A DNA stretch of 58,057 bases from Burkholderiales bacterium (GCA_026954015.1 JAIXLP010000095.1:4167-62223); one strand, 5' to 3'. Positions 1-8,625 are shown, counted from the first letter of the stretch. Program-made: numbers and translations. Notes: generated by a model from the sequence alone, not told the origin.

Positions 1-645
<645 letters not shown>

Positions 646-666
646 GGCGCGCGGGCGCGGGATTCC

Positions 667-672
667 TAGAAT
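667..672 (+). promoter_or_regulatory. Probable -10 element of the 2OG oxygenase gene
   Basis: TAGAAT lies 27 bases before the ATG at 700 and matches TATAAT at five of six positions. No strong -35 element was recognised. Confidence 0.35.
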
Positions 673-699
673 CGCAGTCCACGATCCAACCCGCGCTCC

Positions 700-1308
700 A
701 TGAACGACTACGACCAGATCATCCATGCGCTGAACCAGCGCGGCTGGTCGATTTCCGACGGCGCCGTCCCGCAGGCATGGTGCGGTGAACTGCTGGCGGC
801 GGCGCGCGAGCAGTGGGAGGCGGGCGCGTTCGAGCCCGGCGAGTTCGGGCTCGATCCGGCCGGCGGCAGGCAGCCCGAGGTGCGCGGCGACGCGATCTGC
901 TGGGTGCAGCCTGGCTCGGACATCGCGCGGCACGCCTTCTTCGACTGGATGGCGCGGTTTCGCGCGGTGCTCAACGACCGCTACGGTCTGGGCCTGCGCA
1001 GCCAGGAATTCCACTTCGCGCGTTACCCCGAAGGGCGCGGCTACCGCAAGCACCTGGACCAGCACCGCGGGCGCAATGTGCGCAAGGTCTCCATCGTGCT
1101 CTACCTCAACGAGGGCTGGGACGCGGCCCACGGCGGTGAACTGGCGCTCTACGCCCTCACCAACCCCGAGCTGGAGGTGCAGCGCTTCACACCCATCGCG
1201 GGGCGGCTGGCGGTCTTCATGAGCGGCTTGATTCCGCACGCGGTGCTGCCCGCGCGCGCCACGCGCTGGAGCGTTGCGGGGTGGCTGCGCACCGACGAGC
1301 GGGCGTGA
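700..1308 (+). CDS. 2OG-Fe(II) oxygenase (SM-20/prolyl-4-hydroxylase-like)
   Basis: This 202-residue cytosolic protein has the double-stranded beta-helix signature of 2-oxoglutarate/iron(II) dioxygenases. The HxD iron ligands are H118 and D120 (YRKHLDQH), the distal histidine is H180 (GLIPHAV), and R189 (RATRWSVAGW) is the likely 2-oxoglutarate anchor. The middle segment VSIVLYLNEGW followed by GGEL is typical of the SM-20/PhyH-like prolyl hydroxylase group. The start is the first ATG after a plausible -10 box. The substrate is unknown; bacterial relatives hydroxylate proline in proteins. It appears monocistronic, with unrelated neighbours. Family assignment is confident, function is not. Confidence 0.82.
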   Translation: MNDYDQIIHALNQRGWSISDGAVPQAWCGELLAAAREQWEAGAFEPGEFGLDPAGGRQPEVRGDAICWVQPGSDIARHAFFDWMARFRAVLNDRYGLGLRSQEFHFARYPEGRGYRKHLDQHRGRNVRKVSIVLYLNEGWDAAHGGELALYALTNPELEVQRFTPIAGRLAVFMSGLIPHAVLPARATRWSVAGWLRTDERA

Positions 1309-1424
1309 GGCCTCTTGGGCGGCGTTGAATAAGTACGGGCGATGCAGCCGCCTTGGCTTGCGATGCGATGCAAGGGCGAGCGGTGCGGCGCCAAAGCTGC
1401 CTGCGCGGGTTTGGACAGCGCGAA

Positions 1425-1449
1425 CGGGGCCAACCTCAGGTTGGCCCCG
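1425..1449. repeat. Perfect 12-bp inverted repeat
   Basis: CGGGGCCAACCT and AGGTTGGCCCCG are separated by one base. No T-run follows on either strand, so it is not a canonical intrinsic terminator. It could end transcription of the convergent genes in a Rho-assisted way or be a protein site. Confidence 0.6.
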
Positions 1450-1458
1450 CCCTGCAAG

Positions 1459-1500
1459 GGTAAACCACAGCCATGGCCGTAGCCATGGCGAGGATTTACC
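1459..1500. repeat. Two-stem hairpin element, copy A
   Basis: The outer stem is GGTAAA (1459-1464) with TTTACC (1495-1500). The inner stem is GCCATGGC paired with a second GCCATGGC across CGTA. Between the stems are CCACA on the left and GAGGA on the right. A second copy at 11439-11481 keeps the internal segments but has different, still complementary, stems. Both lie between genes. Confidence 0.65.
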
Positions 1501-1565
1501 ACGCGGCAGCGCGCGCAAACCAGGGACGCGCTGCGCGGCAGGGACTGGTTCAGCGTTGTCCTTGG

Positions 1566-3353
1566 TCAGGCGGTGAACTGCAGTGCGGCGAGCCGTGCGT
1601 AGGCGCCGCCCGCGGCCACAAGGCTCGCGTGCGTGCCTTCCTCGACGATGCGCCCGTGCTCGAGCACGACGATGCGGTCGGCGTGCTGCACGGTGGCCAG
1701 GCGGTGCGCGATGACGAGGGTGATGCGCCCGCTCGCGTGGCCGCGCAGCGCCGCGTCCAGCGCCTGCTGCACGACGCGCTCGCTGTGCGCGTCCAGCGCG
1801 CTCGTGGCCTCGTCGAGCAGCAGCACTGGCGCGTCCTTGAGCAGCGCGCGGGCGATGGCGATACGCTGGCGCTGCCCGCCCGACAGGCGCACGCCGTGCT
1901 CGCCCAGGAAGGTGTCGTAGCCCTGCGGCAGCGCCGCGATGAAGTCGTGCGCGAACGCGGCGTGGGCGGCGGCGAGCACGTCGTCCTGCGTGGCGTCGGG
2001 GCGGGCGTAGCGGATGTTGTCCGCCGCGCTGCTCGAAAAAATCACGGCCTCCTGCGGCACGGTGGCGATGCATTCGCGCAGCGCACGCGGGTCGAGCGCG
2101 CGGATGTCGGTGCCGGCAAGCCGGATGCTGCCCCCGCCCACGTCGTAGAAGCGCTGCAGCAACTGGAACACCGTGGATTTGCCCGCGCCGCTGGCGCCCA
2201 CCAGCGCGACGACCTCGCCGGGCGCCAGGCGCAGCGTGAAGTCCGCGAGCGCCGCGCGGTCGGGGCGCGAGGGGTAGTGGAAGGTGACGTGTTCGAGCGC
2301 GAGCGTGAGCGGCTGCGTGCGATCGAGCACCCGCGCCGCCGCGCCGCCGGGCGCGCGGATCTCTGGCTCCGTGGCCAGCAGCTCCATCAGCCGCTCGGTG
2401 GCACCGGCGGCGCGCAGCAGATCGCCATAGACCTCGCCCAGAACCGCCACGGCCCCGGCGAGGAACAGCGCGTAGACGATGGTCTGCCCCAGCGCGCCCG
2501 CGCTCATCTGCCCGGCGATCACCGCGAGGCTGCCGCGGTACAGCCCCCAGAGCAGCAACGCGGCGTTGGCGACGATGATGAAGGCCACGAGCAGCGCGCG
2601 TACGCCGCTGCGGCGCACGGCGGTGCGAAACGCGTCCTCGGCCGCGGCGGCAAAGCGCGCGGCCTCGCGTGGCTCGGCGGTGTAGCCCTGCACCACGGGA
2701 ATGGCGCCCAGCACCTCGGCGGCGATGGCGCTGGTGTCGGCCACGCGGTCCTGGCTCGCGCGCGAGAGGCGACGCACGCTGCGGCCGATCCACATCGCGG
2801 GCAGCACCACGACGAGCACGGCGGCGAGCGCCACCGACATCAGGTAGGGGTTGGTCCACACCAGCATCACGAGCGCACCCAGGCCCAGCACCGCGTTGCG
2901 CAGCCCCAGCGAGAACGACGAGCCGATCACGGTCTGCACCAGCGTCGTGTCCGAGGTGAGCCGCGAGAGCACCTCGCCGGTCTGCGTGGTCTCGAAGAAC
3001 GCCGGGCTTTGCCGCAGCACGTGGGCATAGACGGCGCTGCGCAGGTCGGCGGTCACGCGCTCGCCCAGCCAGCTCATCGCGTAATAGCGCGCCGCCGAGA
3101 ACACGCCCACCGCCACCGCCACCGCGAACAGCAGCCCGAAGTGCGCGCGCAGCTGCGCCGCCTGTCCGCCGCCCGGCATGCCCTGGTCGATGAGCTGGCG
3201 CAGCGCCAGCGGAAACGCCAGCGTGGCGAGCGCGGCCAGCAGCAAAAACAGCAGCGCCCCCGCGATCGGCCAGCGGTAGGGCGTCAGAAAGGGCAGCAGC
3301 GCCCGCAGCGCGCGGGGCGCGGGCCGGGCGGCAGGCGTGGGGGTGGAGGGCAT
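1566..3353 (-). CDS. ABC exporter half-transporter (permease-ATPase fusion)
   Basis: This 595-residue protein has a six-helix exporter membrane domain (about residues 20-300) fused to an ATPase domain. Walker A GASGAGKST lies near residue 386, signature LSGGQRQRIAIARAL near 490, Walker B VLLLDEATSALD near 509 and the switch histidine in VIAHRL near 550. The architecture is ABCB/MsbA-like and probably works as a homodimer exporting a lipid or drug; the substrate is not deducible. The start at 3353 is chosen over an upstream ATG eight codons earlier, because a -10 like TACACT lies six bases before 3353 and the upstream ATG would precede the promoter. The preceding, divergent gene is a small ABC ATPase. 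Confidence 0.88.
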   Translation of the reverse strand: MPSTPTPAARPAPRALRALLPFLTPYRWPIAGALLFLLLAALATLAFPLALRQLIDQGMPGGGQAAQLRAHFGLLFAVAVAVGVFSAARYYAMSWLGERVTADLRSAVYAHVLRQSPAFFETTQTGEVLSRLTSDTTLVQTVIGSSFSLGLRNAVLGLGALVMLVWTNPYLMSVALAAVLVVVLPAMWIGRSVRRLSRASQDRVADTSAIAAEVLGAIPVVQGYTAEPREAARFAAAAEDAFRTAVRRSGVRALLVAFIIVANAALLLWGLYRGSLAVIAGQMSAGALGQTIVYALFLAGAVAVLGEVYGDLLRAAGATERLMELLATEPEIRAPGGAAARVLDRTQPLTLALEHVTFHYPSRPDRAALADFTLRLAPGEVVALVGASGAGKSTVFQLLQRFYDVGGGSIRLAGTDIRALDPRALRECIATVPQEAVIFSSSAADNIRYARPDATQDDVLAAAHAAFAHDFIAALPQGYDTFLGEHGVRLSGGQRQRIAIARALLKDAPVLLLDEATSALDAHSERVVQQALDAALRGHASGRITLVIAHRLATVQHADRIVVLEHGRIVEEGTHASLVAAGGAYARLAALQFTA

Positions 3354-3359
3354 GCGCAC

Positions 3360-3365
3360 AGTGTA
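3360..3365 (-). promoter_or_regulatory. -10 element directly before a start codon (leaderless)
   Basis: On the minus strand TACACT is followed by six bases and then ATG at 3353. A transcript starting the normal 6-8 bases after the -10 box would begin at the start codon. No Shine-Dalgarno sequence is present. Confidence 0.5.
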
Positions 3366-3400
3366 AAAACACGGCATGTACCGACGCTGGAGCCGCCGCC

Positions 3401-4015
3401 ATGCCTGATGCCACCCCGCTTGCCGCGCTGCAGGCCCGCGACCTCGTGCTGGAAGGCGGCACGGGTGCGCCGTTCAGCGCGGCGTTTGCGCCGGGCCTGT
3501 CGCTCCTGCTCGATGCCGAGGGCGAGATCAAGACCCGCTTGCTGGCCGTGCTCGCGGGCGCAGCGGCGCCACACCGCGGCGCGGTGCACTGGCGCGGGCA
3601 GCCGCTGCCGGCGGCGCTGGCCACCGACGCCGCGCTGTGCTTCTGGCGCGACCCGCGCGCGCCCTGGCCCGAGGTGTCGCCCCGGCAGTGGGCGCGGCAA
3701 TTGGCCGGGCGTTATCCCTCCTGGGACGAGACCGCGTGGCAGACGCACGCCGACGGCCTGCGCCTGGCCGAGCACCTCGACAAGGAGATGTTTCGCATTT
3801 CCACCGGCGGCAAGCGCAAGGTGCTGCTGGCTGCGGCACTGGCCAGCGGCGCGCCGCTTACGCTGATCGACGAGCCCGAGGCAGCGCTCGACTGGCCCTC
3901 GATCCGCTACTTGCGCGAGGCGCTGGCGCCGGTGGCGGCGACGGACCGCGTGGTCGTGGTGGGCAACTACGAGGACATCGACGGCGTGGCGTGGCGCCAG
4001 GTGATCCGCCTTTGA
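3401..4015 (+). CDS. Small degenerate ABC ATPase-like protein
   Basis: This 204-residue protein resembles an ABC ATPase domain with weakened motifs. The Walker A region is D38-A-E-G41-E-I-K44-T45, keeping K-T but losing two glycines. The signature is STGGK (134-138) in place of LSGGQ. Walker B is LTLIDEPE (153-160) with a D-loop-like AALD. The C-terminal switch histidine is replaced by an asparagine (VVVVGNYED). No membrane partner is encoded next to it; the exporter on the other strand carries its own ATPase. It may be a weak or non-hydrolysing ATPase, a regulator, or the ATPase of a dispersed transporter. Family placement is fair, activity uncertain. Confidence 0.7.
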   Translation: MPDATPLAALQARDLVLEGGTGAPFSAAFAPGLSLLLDAEGEIKTRLLAVLAGAAAPHRGAVHWRGQPLPAALATDAALCFWRDPRAPWPEVSPRQWARQLAGRYPSWDETAWQTHADGLRLAEHLDKEMFRISTGGKRKVLLAAALASGAPLTLIDEPEAALDWPSIRYLREALAPVAATDRVVVVGNYEDIDGVAWRQVIRL

Positions 4016-4018
4016 GTT

Positions 4019-4075
4019 TTTGGCAGAAATGTGGCGCCAGCGCTTGATGGGAAAGCGCGGTCAGCTATCGATGCA
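4019..4075. repeat. Dispersed palindromic repeat, copy 1
   Basis: Arms GCGCTT (4040-4045) and AAGCGC (4053-4058) flank GATGGGA, followed by the family right end TCAGCTATCGA (4061-4071). It lies between the small ABC ATPase and a convergent secreted-protein gene. Confidence 0.65.
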
Positions 4076-4090
4076 GGAGCACAAAGCTGT

Positions 4091-4768
4091 TCAGCGCTGC
4101 AGTTGCAGATCCCACTCCTGCACCGTATCGACGTGCTTGGACGTGCCGCCGGGGCCGAGCACCATGGTGTGTTTGGCCGTGAGGTGCGCCGCGTCGGTGT
4201 AGGGCAGGCCCGGGAAGTTGACGCCCGCCTCGTGCGTGCCGAGGGTGAAGTCGACGACCTGGTCTTCGCGGTGCTTGCCGGATTCCGAGTCCACGCAATC
4301 GAGCTTGAGCGTTTGCGAGCTGCCGGCAACGAACATCATGTGGTAGCGCTTGCTCTTGTGGTCGATCACGAGGCCGCCGAACAGGCCCAGCGGCAACTCC
4401 ACCGGCTTGGTCAGCGTGCAGTCGTTGGTGGAGATGCGGCCGCCGGTATCGGGCGAAGCGGCTCTGCGGTGGGTGGTGTACTGCGTGACGAGCAGCGTGG
4501 AGGCCTTCTCGTCCGGATCTTCGTATTGGGCGAAGCTGCGGTCCTTGTCGCCGCGTGTCACGGGAATCATGACCTTGGCCACGGCCTGCATGGCCCAGCG
4601 CTGCACCGTGCCGCCCTCCCCGTAGCTGATCTTGACGGTGCCAACGTAGCGGCCCAGCGCCTGGGCGGCGGCCGGCAGCGGCGCGACGGCCAATGCGCAG
4701 AGGAGCAAGCCTGCAAGGGCGGCATGCCTGCGCCAGGGTGCGTGCAAGGGACGTGGCGTGTGGAGCAT
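4091..4768 (-). CDS. Secreted protein of unknown function
   Basis: This 225-residue protein starts with a basic N-terminus and a hydrophobic stretch (about residues 16-33, ending PLPAAAQA), a typical Sec signal peptide. The mature part begins near ALGRYVGTVKISYG and looks beta-rich. It has one cysteine in NDCTLTK and one in KLDCVD, which could form a disulfide in the periplasm. No known family was recognised. It is convergent with the small ABC ATPase gene and has no operon partner. Calling it periplasmic is an inference from the signal peptide. Confidence 0.65.
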   Translation of the reverse strand: MLHTPRPLHAPWRRHAALAGLLLCALAVAPLPAAAQALGRYVGTVKISYGEGGTVQRWAMQAVAKVMIPVTRGDKDRSFAQYEDPDEKASTLLVTQYTTHRRAASPDTGGRISTNDCTLTKPVELPLGLFGGLVIDHKSKRYHMMFVAGSSQTLKLDCVDSESGKHREDQVVDFTLGTHEAGVNFPGLPYTDAAHLTAKHTMVLGPGGTSKHVDTVQEWDLQLQR

Positions 4769-4863
4769 GGCGGCTCTTCGGTGGCTCGGGTCGGCACATG
4801 CTAGCGCGCCGGCACCGGGTCGCGCCAGTGCCGAAAGTCATCGACGCGAGCCAGCCGAACGGG

Positions 4864-4944
4864 CCGGGCCTGTTCGATCGCATTGCGCCCTGTGAGAACG
4901 TCGCGCCGATCACCTTCACGACGCCCGAGACGTTGGCGCCGGTG
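4864..4944 (-). pseudogene. Decayed copy of the gdhA 3' end
   Basis: On the minus strand this stretch reads TGANVSGVVKVIGATFSQG, matching the gdhA C-terminus TGANVAGFVKVADAMLSQG (codons just before 7279). Over 70 aligned bases about 56 are identical by eye. Homology stops abruptly at 4945, where the dioxygenase island begins. The rest of gdhA is missing and the frame runs on past the normal stop, so it is a fragment. Confidence 0.75.
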
Positions 4945-4978
4945 CAAGGTCAGATCGATCGCAGCGTTTCAAGCTTTA

Positions 4979-4992
4979 TTGACCTGTATCAA
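4979..4992. promoter_or_regulatory. FNR/Anr-type box upstream of the dioxygenase genes
   Basis: TTGACCTGTATCAA differs at one position from the FNR-family consensus TTGAT-N4-ATCAA. Its centre is about 29 bases from the middle of a TATACG -10 candidate at 5012-5017. That puts the box close to -41, the position used by activating FNR-type regulators. The actual regulator is not encoded here. Confidence 0.55.
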
Positions 4993-5011
4993 TAGGGGCA
5001 AGCCACAAGGG

Positions 5012-5017
5012 TATACG
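5012..5017 (+). promoter_or_regulatory. Candidate -10 element of the dioxygenase operon
   Basis: TATACG matches TATAAT at four of six positions. It has no good -35 hexamer at normal spacing, which fits an activator-dependent promoter using the box at 4979-4992. The resulting leader would be about 120 bases. Confidence 0.4.
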
Positions 5018-5145
5018 CTGGCTTGACCCTTGGTTCTTTAAATCTGAAGTATTACCCGATGGGTGGAATTCTTGGGTGTAGTGGCGGGGCGGGGGCCCTG
5101 TTGCTGAGCGCCGGCATGGCCGGGAAATGTCAAGGAGCGATAGAG

Positions 5146-6462
5146 ATGAGCAAGTACAGAGGCTATCCAGGTGCAATACGTGCCCTGGTTCGAAGCGCGC
5201 AGGTACACCGCGACCTGTACATCGACCCCGAGATTTTTGCGTTGGAGCAGGAGCATCTGTTTGCCAACACCTGGAACTATGCCGGCCACGACAGCCAGTT
5301 GCCCAAGGCAGGGGATTACATCACGGTGGATATTGCCGGGCAGCCGCTCATCGTTATCCGACAGAAGGACAGCAGTATCCGGGTGCTCAAGAACCGTTGC
5401 GCCCACAAGGGCGCGCGCGTGGTGTCCAGCTGTTGCGGCAACACGGGCCAGCTCTTTCGCTGTCCCTATCACGCCTGGACTTTCAGGACCGATGGGTCGC
5501 TGCTGTCCATTCCGCTCAAGAGCGGCATAGAGGGCACATCCTTTTACGAGACGGAGAGTGCCAAAGGGTTGCCGGTGGTGAAGAATGTCATGAACTACCG
5601 GGGCTTCATCTTCGTGAAGCTCAACGATGTGGGCGAGAGCTTCGAGGACTATTTTGGCGAGTCACTGTCCTCCATAGACAACATGGTCGAGCGCTCGCCC
5701 GAGGGTGCGCTGGAGGTGGCAGGAAAGCCGTTGCGCTTCATCAACGAGGCGAACTGGAAGATGTATGTTGAGAATCTCAACGACACGACGCACCCCATGA
5801 TCACGCACGAGACCTCCGCCGGCACGGCCAAAGCCATGTGGGAGGAGATGCCGCCGGGGACGCCCAAACCCATGCCCGTGCAGGAACTGGTTCCGTTTGT
5901 CTCGGACTACAAATTTTTCGAGGAGTCGGGATTGCGCGTGTTTGGCAATGGCCACAGCGTGGATGGCGTGAACTACAGCATACACAGCGACTATTCCAGC
6001 ATTCCGGGCTACGAAGCGGACATGGTGGCGAAATACGGGGCCGAGCGCGCGCGAGAGATCCTCACCATGGCGCGGCACAACACGGTCTACTATCCCAACC
6101 TGACGATCAAGGGTGCGATCCAGACCATACGCGTGTGTCGCCCGATAGCGGTCAACAAGACCATCCTGGAGAGCTGGGCGTTTCGTCTCAAGGGTACCGA
6201 CGACGAGATGTTGCACCGCACGACCATGTACAACCGCTTCATCAACGGGCCGTTTGCCATGGTCGGCCAGGAGGATGCGCACAATTACCGCAACATCCAG
6301 AAGGGCCTGCAGGCAACGGGCAATGACTGGATCAGTCTGGACCGCAACTACATACCGGGAGAGGAGGCCAGGGGCAGGGACCAGACCGTCCTCGGAACCA
6401 GTGACCTGGACTGCCGTGAGCAGTACCGGGCCTGGGTCAAGTACATGACGATGACGATGTAA
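5146..6462 (+). CDS. Rieske non-heme iron oxygenase, alpha subunit
   Basis: This is the 438-residue catalytic subunit of an aromatic-ring-hydroxylating dioxygenase. The Rieske [2Fe-2S] ligands are C85-x-H87 and C106-x2-H109 (RCAHKGA and RCPYHAW). The mononuclear iron site is H216 and H221 in ENLNDTTHPMITH, with D377 in GQEDAHNY; D213 is the usual bridging aspartate. The ATG at 5146 is preferred because AAGGAG precedes it and the family N-terminus fits; an in-frame TTG upstream is less likely. The beta subunit follows after 13 bases. No ferredoxin or reductase gene is nearby, so electrons must come from elsewhere. The substrate is unknown. Base composition is visibly less GC-rich than the neighbours, suggesting acquisition by transfer. 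Confidence 0.9.
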   Translation: MSKYRGYPGAIRALVRSAQVHRDLYIDPEIFALEQEHLFANTWNYAGHDSQLPKAGDYITVDIAGQPLIVIRQKDSSIRVLKNRCAHKGARVVSSCCGNTGQLFRCPYHAWTFRTDGSLLSIPLKSGIEGTSFYETESAKGLPVVKNVMNYRGFIFVKLNDVGESFEDYFGESLSSIDNMVERSPEGALEVAGKPLRFINEANWKMYVENLNDTTHPMITHETSAGTAKAMWEEMPPGTPKPMPVQELVPFVSDYKFFEESGLRVFGNGHSVDGVNYSIHSDYSSIPGYEADMVAKYGAERAREILTMARHNTVYYPNLTIKGAIQTIRVCRPIAVNKTILESWAFRLKGTDDEMLHRTTMYNRFINGPFAMVGQEDAHNYRNIQKGLQATGNDWISLDRNYIPGEEARGRDQTVLGTSDLDCREQYRAWVKYMTMTM

Positions 6463-6475
6463 GGAGGGGGTACCC

Positions 6476-6973
6476 ATGACGCCCGAATCCGTGACCGACC
6501 AGGACCTCGTCCGATTCATCGTCCAGGAGGCGCGCCTGCTCGACGAGGCCAAATTCAACGACTGGAATGCGCTGTTCACCGACGATGGAATCTACTGGAT
6601 TCCATTGGCCTGGCAGCAGACCGATGCCATCACGCATACCTCGCACATGCACGCGGACAAGTTGCTGCGTGACTTGCGCATTCGGCGCCTGGGCCATCCA
6701 CGTACACCGTCTCATCAATCCGAAACGCGATGCCAGCACCTGCTGCAGATGCCGTGGGTGGACAAGAAGGATGCGGCGGCGAATGAGTTCGTGATGCGAA
6801 CGCCTTTCCACTATTCCGAGTACCAGGTGGAATACGAGGAGGAGGTCAATCACCTGGTGGGCACGGCGTGGCACCATTTGAAGGTGGTTGATGGTGCGTT
6901 GAGGATGACTCTGAAGCGGGTGGACCTCATCAACTGTGACGGGCCACTCACGGCATTCAACCTCTTCATCTGA
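6476..6973 (+). CDS. Aromatic-ring-hydroxylating dioxygenase, beta subunit
   Basis: This 165-residue protein has the small-subunit fold: an N-terminal helix with QDLVRFIVQEARLLDEAKFNDW, then FTDDGIYWIPL and a beta-rich C-terminus ending TAFNLFI. It would complete the hexameric oxygenase with the preceding alpha subunit and have a structural role. The start is fixed by AAGGAGGGG directly after the alpha stop codon. It shares the lower GC content of its partner. Substrate class cannot be read from this subunit. Confidence 0.88.
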   Translation: MTPESVTDQDLVRFIVQEARLLDEAKFNDWNALFTDDGIYWIPLAWQQTDAITHTSHMHADKLLRDLRIRRLGHPRTPSHQSETRCQHLLQMPWVDKKDAAANEFVMRTPFHYSEYQVEYEEEVNHLVGTAWHHLKVVDGALRMTLKRVDLINCDGPLTAFNLFI

Positions 6974-7278
6974 GACGCACGAGAGCAAACCCGCGGATCA
7001 CGCTGGCTTTTGCGATTCGTTTGCCGCGCCTGTACGCGTCTGCCTGATCGTGGTTTCCGGATCACCGCAGCCGTCACCGAGAGGGTCTGCGGCATCCTGT
7101 TGGCGTGGTGACCTGGCGCGCAACGGGCAACGCGGCGGACCGATCGCAAAAACCACGCGGTGTTCCCGCGATGCTTCGGTTCCCCACTGATGTACCTCGT
7201 ATCCTGGCCGCGGCACAAGCAGCGTGCCACGTCGCGGGTCTTCACGCCGTGGCACGTGGTGCTGACCGGCCCGCTCGA
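6974..7278. other. Non-coding spacer at the right edge of the dioxygenase island
   Basis: Apart from the last 13 bases, which still match the flank of the decayed gdhA copy at 4864, no gene, clear terminator or repeat was recognised between the convergent beta-subunit gene and gdhA. Confidence 0.5.
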
Positions 7279-8625
7279 TCAGATCACGCCCTGCGAGAGC
7301 ATCGCGTCGGCCACCTTGACGAAGCCTGCGACGTTGGCGCCGGTGATGTAGCTCATCGTGCCGTCGGGGCGGCGGCCGTGCTCCAGGCACGAGCTGTGGA
7401 TGCTTTGCATGATGTACAGCAGGCGCGCGTCCACTTCCTCGCGCGTCCACACGAGGCGCTGGGCGTTCTGGCTCATCTCCAGCCCCGAGGTGGCCACACC
7501 GCCGGCGTTGCTCGCCTTGCCGGGCGCGTAGAGCACGCCGGCCTGCTCGAAGACCTTGGCCGCTTCGATGGTCGAGGGCATGTTGGCACCCTCGGCCACG
7601 CACTGCACGCCGTTCTTGACGAGCGTGCGCGCGTCGTTTTCATCGAGTTCGTTCTGCACTGCGCTGGGCAGCGCCACGTCCACCGGCACGCCCCAGGGGC
7701 GGATGCCCGCGTGGAACTTGACGCCGACGCGCCCGGCGTAGTCGCTGATGCGGCCGTACTGCTCGTTCTTCACCTGCAGCAGCACCGCGAGCTTTTCGGG
7801 CGTGAAGCCGTCTTCGTCGACCACCGTGCCGCTGGAGTCGGACGCGGTGACGACCTTGGCGCCGTGCTGCATCGCCTTTTCGATCGCGTACTGCGCGACG
7901 TTGCCCGAGCCCGAGACCGACACGCGCATGCCCGCGAGGCTCTTGCCGCGCGTCTTGAGCATCTCCTCGGCGAAGTACACGAGACCGTAGCCCGTCGCCT
8001 CGGGGCGCAGCAGCGAGCCGCCGAAGCTCATGCCCTTGCCGGTGAGCACGCAGTCGGCGCGGTTGGTGAGCTTCTTGATCATGCCGGCGATGAAGCCCAC
8101 CTCGCGCCCGCCCACGCCGATGTCGCCCGCGGGCACGTCGGTGTCGGCGCCCACGTGGCGGAACAGCTCGCTCGCGAACGCCTGGCAGAACCGCATGATC
8201 TCACCGTTGCTGCGGCCCTTGGGGTCGAAGTCCGAGCCGCCCTTGGCGCCGCCCATGGGCAGCGTGGTGAGCGCGTTCTTGAAGGTCTGCTCGAACGCGA
8301 GGAATTTCAGGATGGAGAGCGTCACCGACGGGTGCAGCCGCAGGCCGCCCTTGTACGGGCCGATGGCCATGCTGTGCTGGATGCGGTAGCCGCGGTTTAC
8401 GCGCACCTGGCCCTTGTCGTCCGTCCAGGTCACGCGAAACATCACCACGCGCTCGGGCTCGACGAGCCGGTCGAGCAGCGCCTGTTCGGTGTAGCGCGGG
8501 TTCGCTTCGAGGAAGGGCCAGAGGCTCTCCATGACTTCGGTGACCGCCTGCAGGAACTCGGGCTGGCCGGGGTTGCGCTGGGCAACGCGTTCAAGGAATT
8601 GGCCGACGGAAAGATGGGCGCTCAT
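7279..8625 (-). CDS. gdhA: NADP-type glutamate dehydrogenase
   Basis: This 448-residue protein is a full-length hexameric glutamate dehydrogenase, interconverting 2-oxoglutarate plus ammonia and glutamate. It shows MFRVTWTDDKG and RGYRIQHSMAIGPYKGGLR, the catalytic segment PMGGAKGGSDFDPKG (K128), and the Rossmann motif VSGSGNVAQYA. The length and the GRSNGEIMRFCQAF region fit the bacterial NADP-dependent type. An AAGG precedes the ATG. The gene stands alone, convergent with the Rieske operon. Its 3' end has a decayed duplicate at 4864-4944. Confidence 0.95.
   Translation of the reverse strand: MSAHLSVGQFLERVAQRNPGQPEFLQAVTEVMESLWPFLEANPRYTEQALLDRLVEPERVVMFRVTWTDDKGQVRVNRGYRIQHSMAIGPYKGGLRLHPSVTLSILKFLAFEQTFKNALTTLPMGGAKGGSDFDPKGRSNGEIMRFCQAFASELFRHVGADTDVPAGDIGVGGREVGFIAGMIKKLTNRADCVLTGKGMSFGGSLLRPEATGYGLVYFAEEMLKTRGKSLAGMRVSVSGSGNVAQYAIEKAMQHGAKVVTASDSSGTVVDEDGFTPEKLAVLLQVKNEQYGRISDYAGRVGVKFHAGIRPWGVPVDVALPSAVQNELDENDARTLVKNGVQCVAEGANMPSTIEAAKVFEQAGVLYAPGKASNAGGVATSGLEMSQNAQRLVWTREEVDARLLYIMQSIHSSCLEHGRRPDGTMSYITGANVAGFVKVADAMLSQGVI

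Larger units (their letters stand above)
1309..1565. other. Non-coding spacer with two hairpin elements
   Basis: No convincing gene is present between the oxygenase and the minus-strand ABC exporter. The spacer holds a perfect 12-bp inverted repeat (1425-1449) and a two-stem hairpin (1459-1500) that recurs in variant form at 11439-11481. Confidence 0.6.

Noticed and set aside
1473-3866. 797-residue plus-strand frame over the ABC exporter gene
   Set aside because: It is Arg/Ala/His-rich and antisense to a gene with all ABC motifs. Similar long antisense frames occur throughout because of the high GC content.
4065-4919. 284-residue minus-strand frame over the secreted-protein gene
   Set aside because: It begins with the gdhA tail remnant, then is a shifted shadow of the secreted-protein gene; no domain is visible.
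4979-4984. TTGACC as a -35 element of the dioxygenase promoter
   Set aside because: It is 27 bases from the TATACG candidate, too far for a normal -35; the symmetric FNR-type reading of the same bases fits better.
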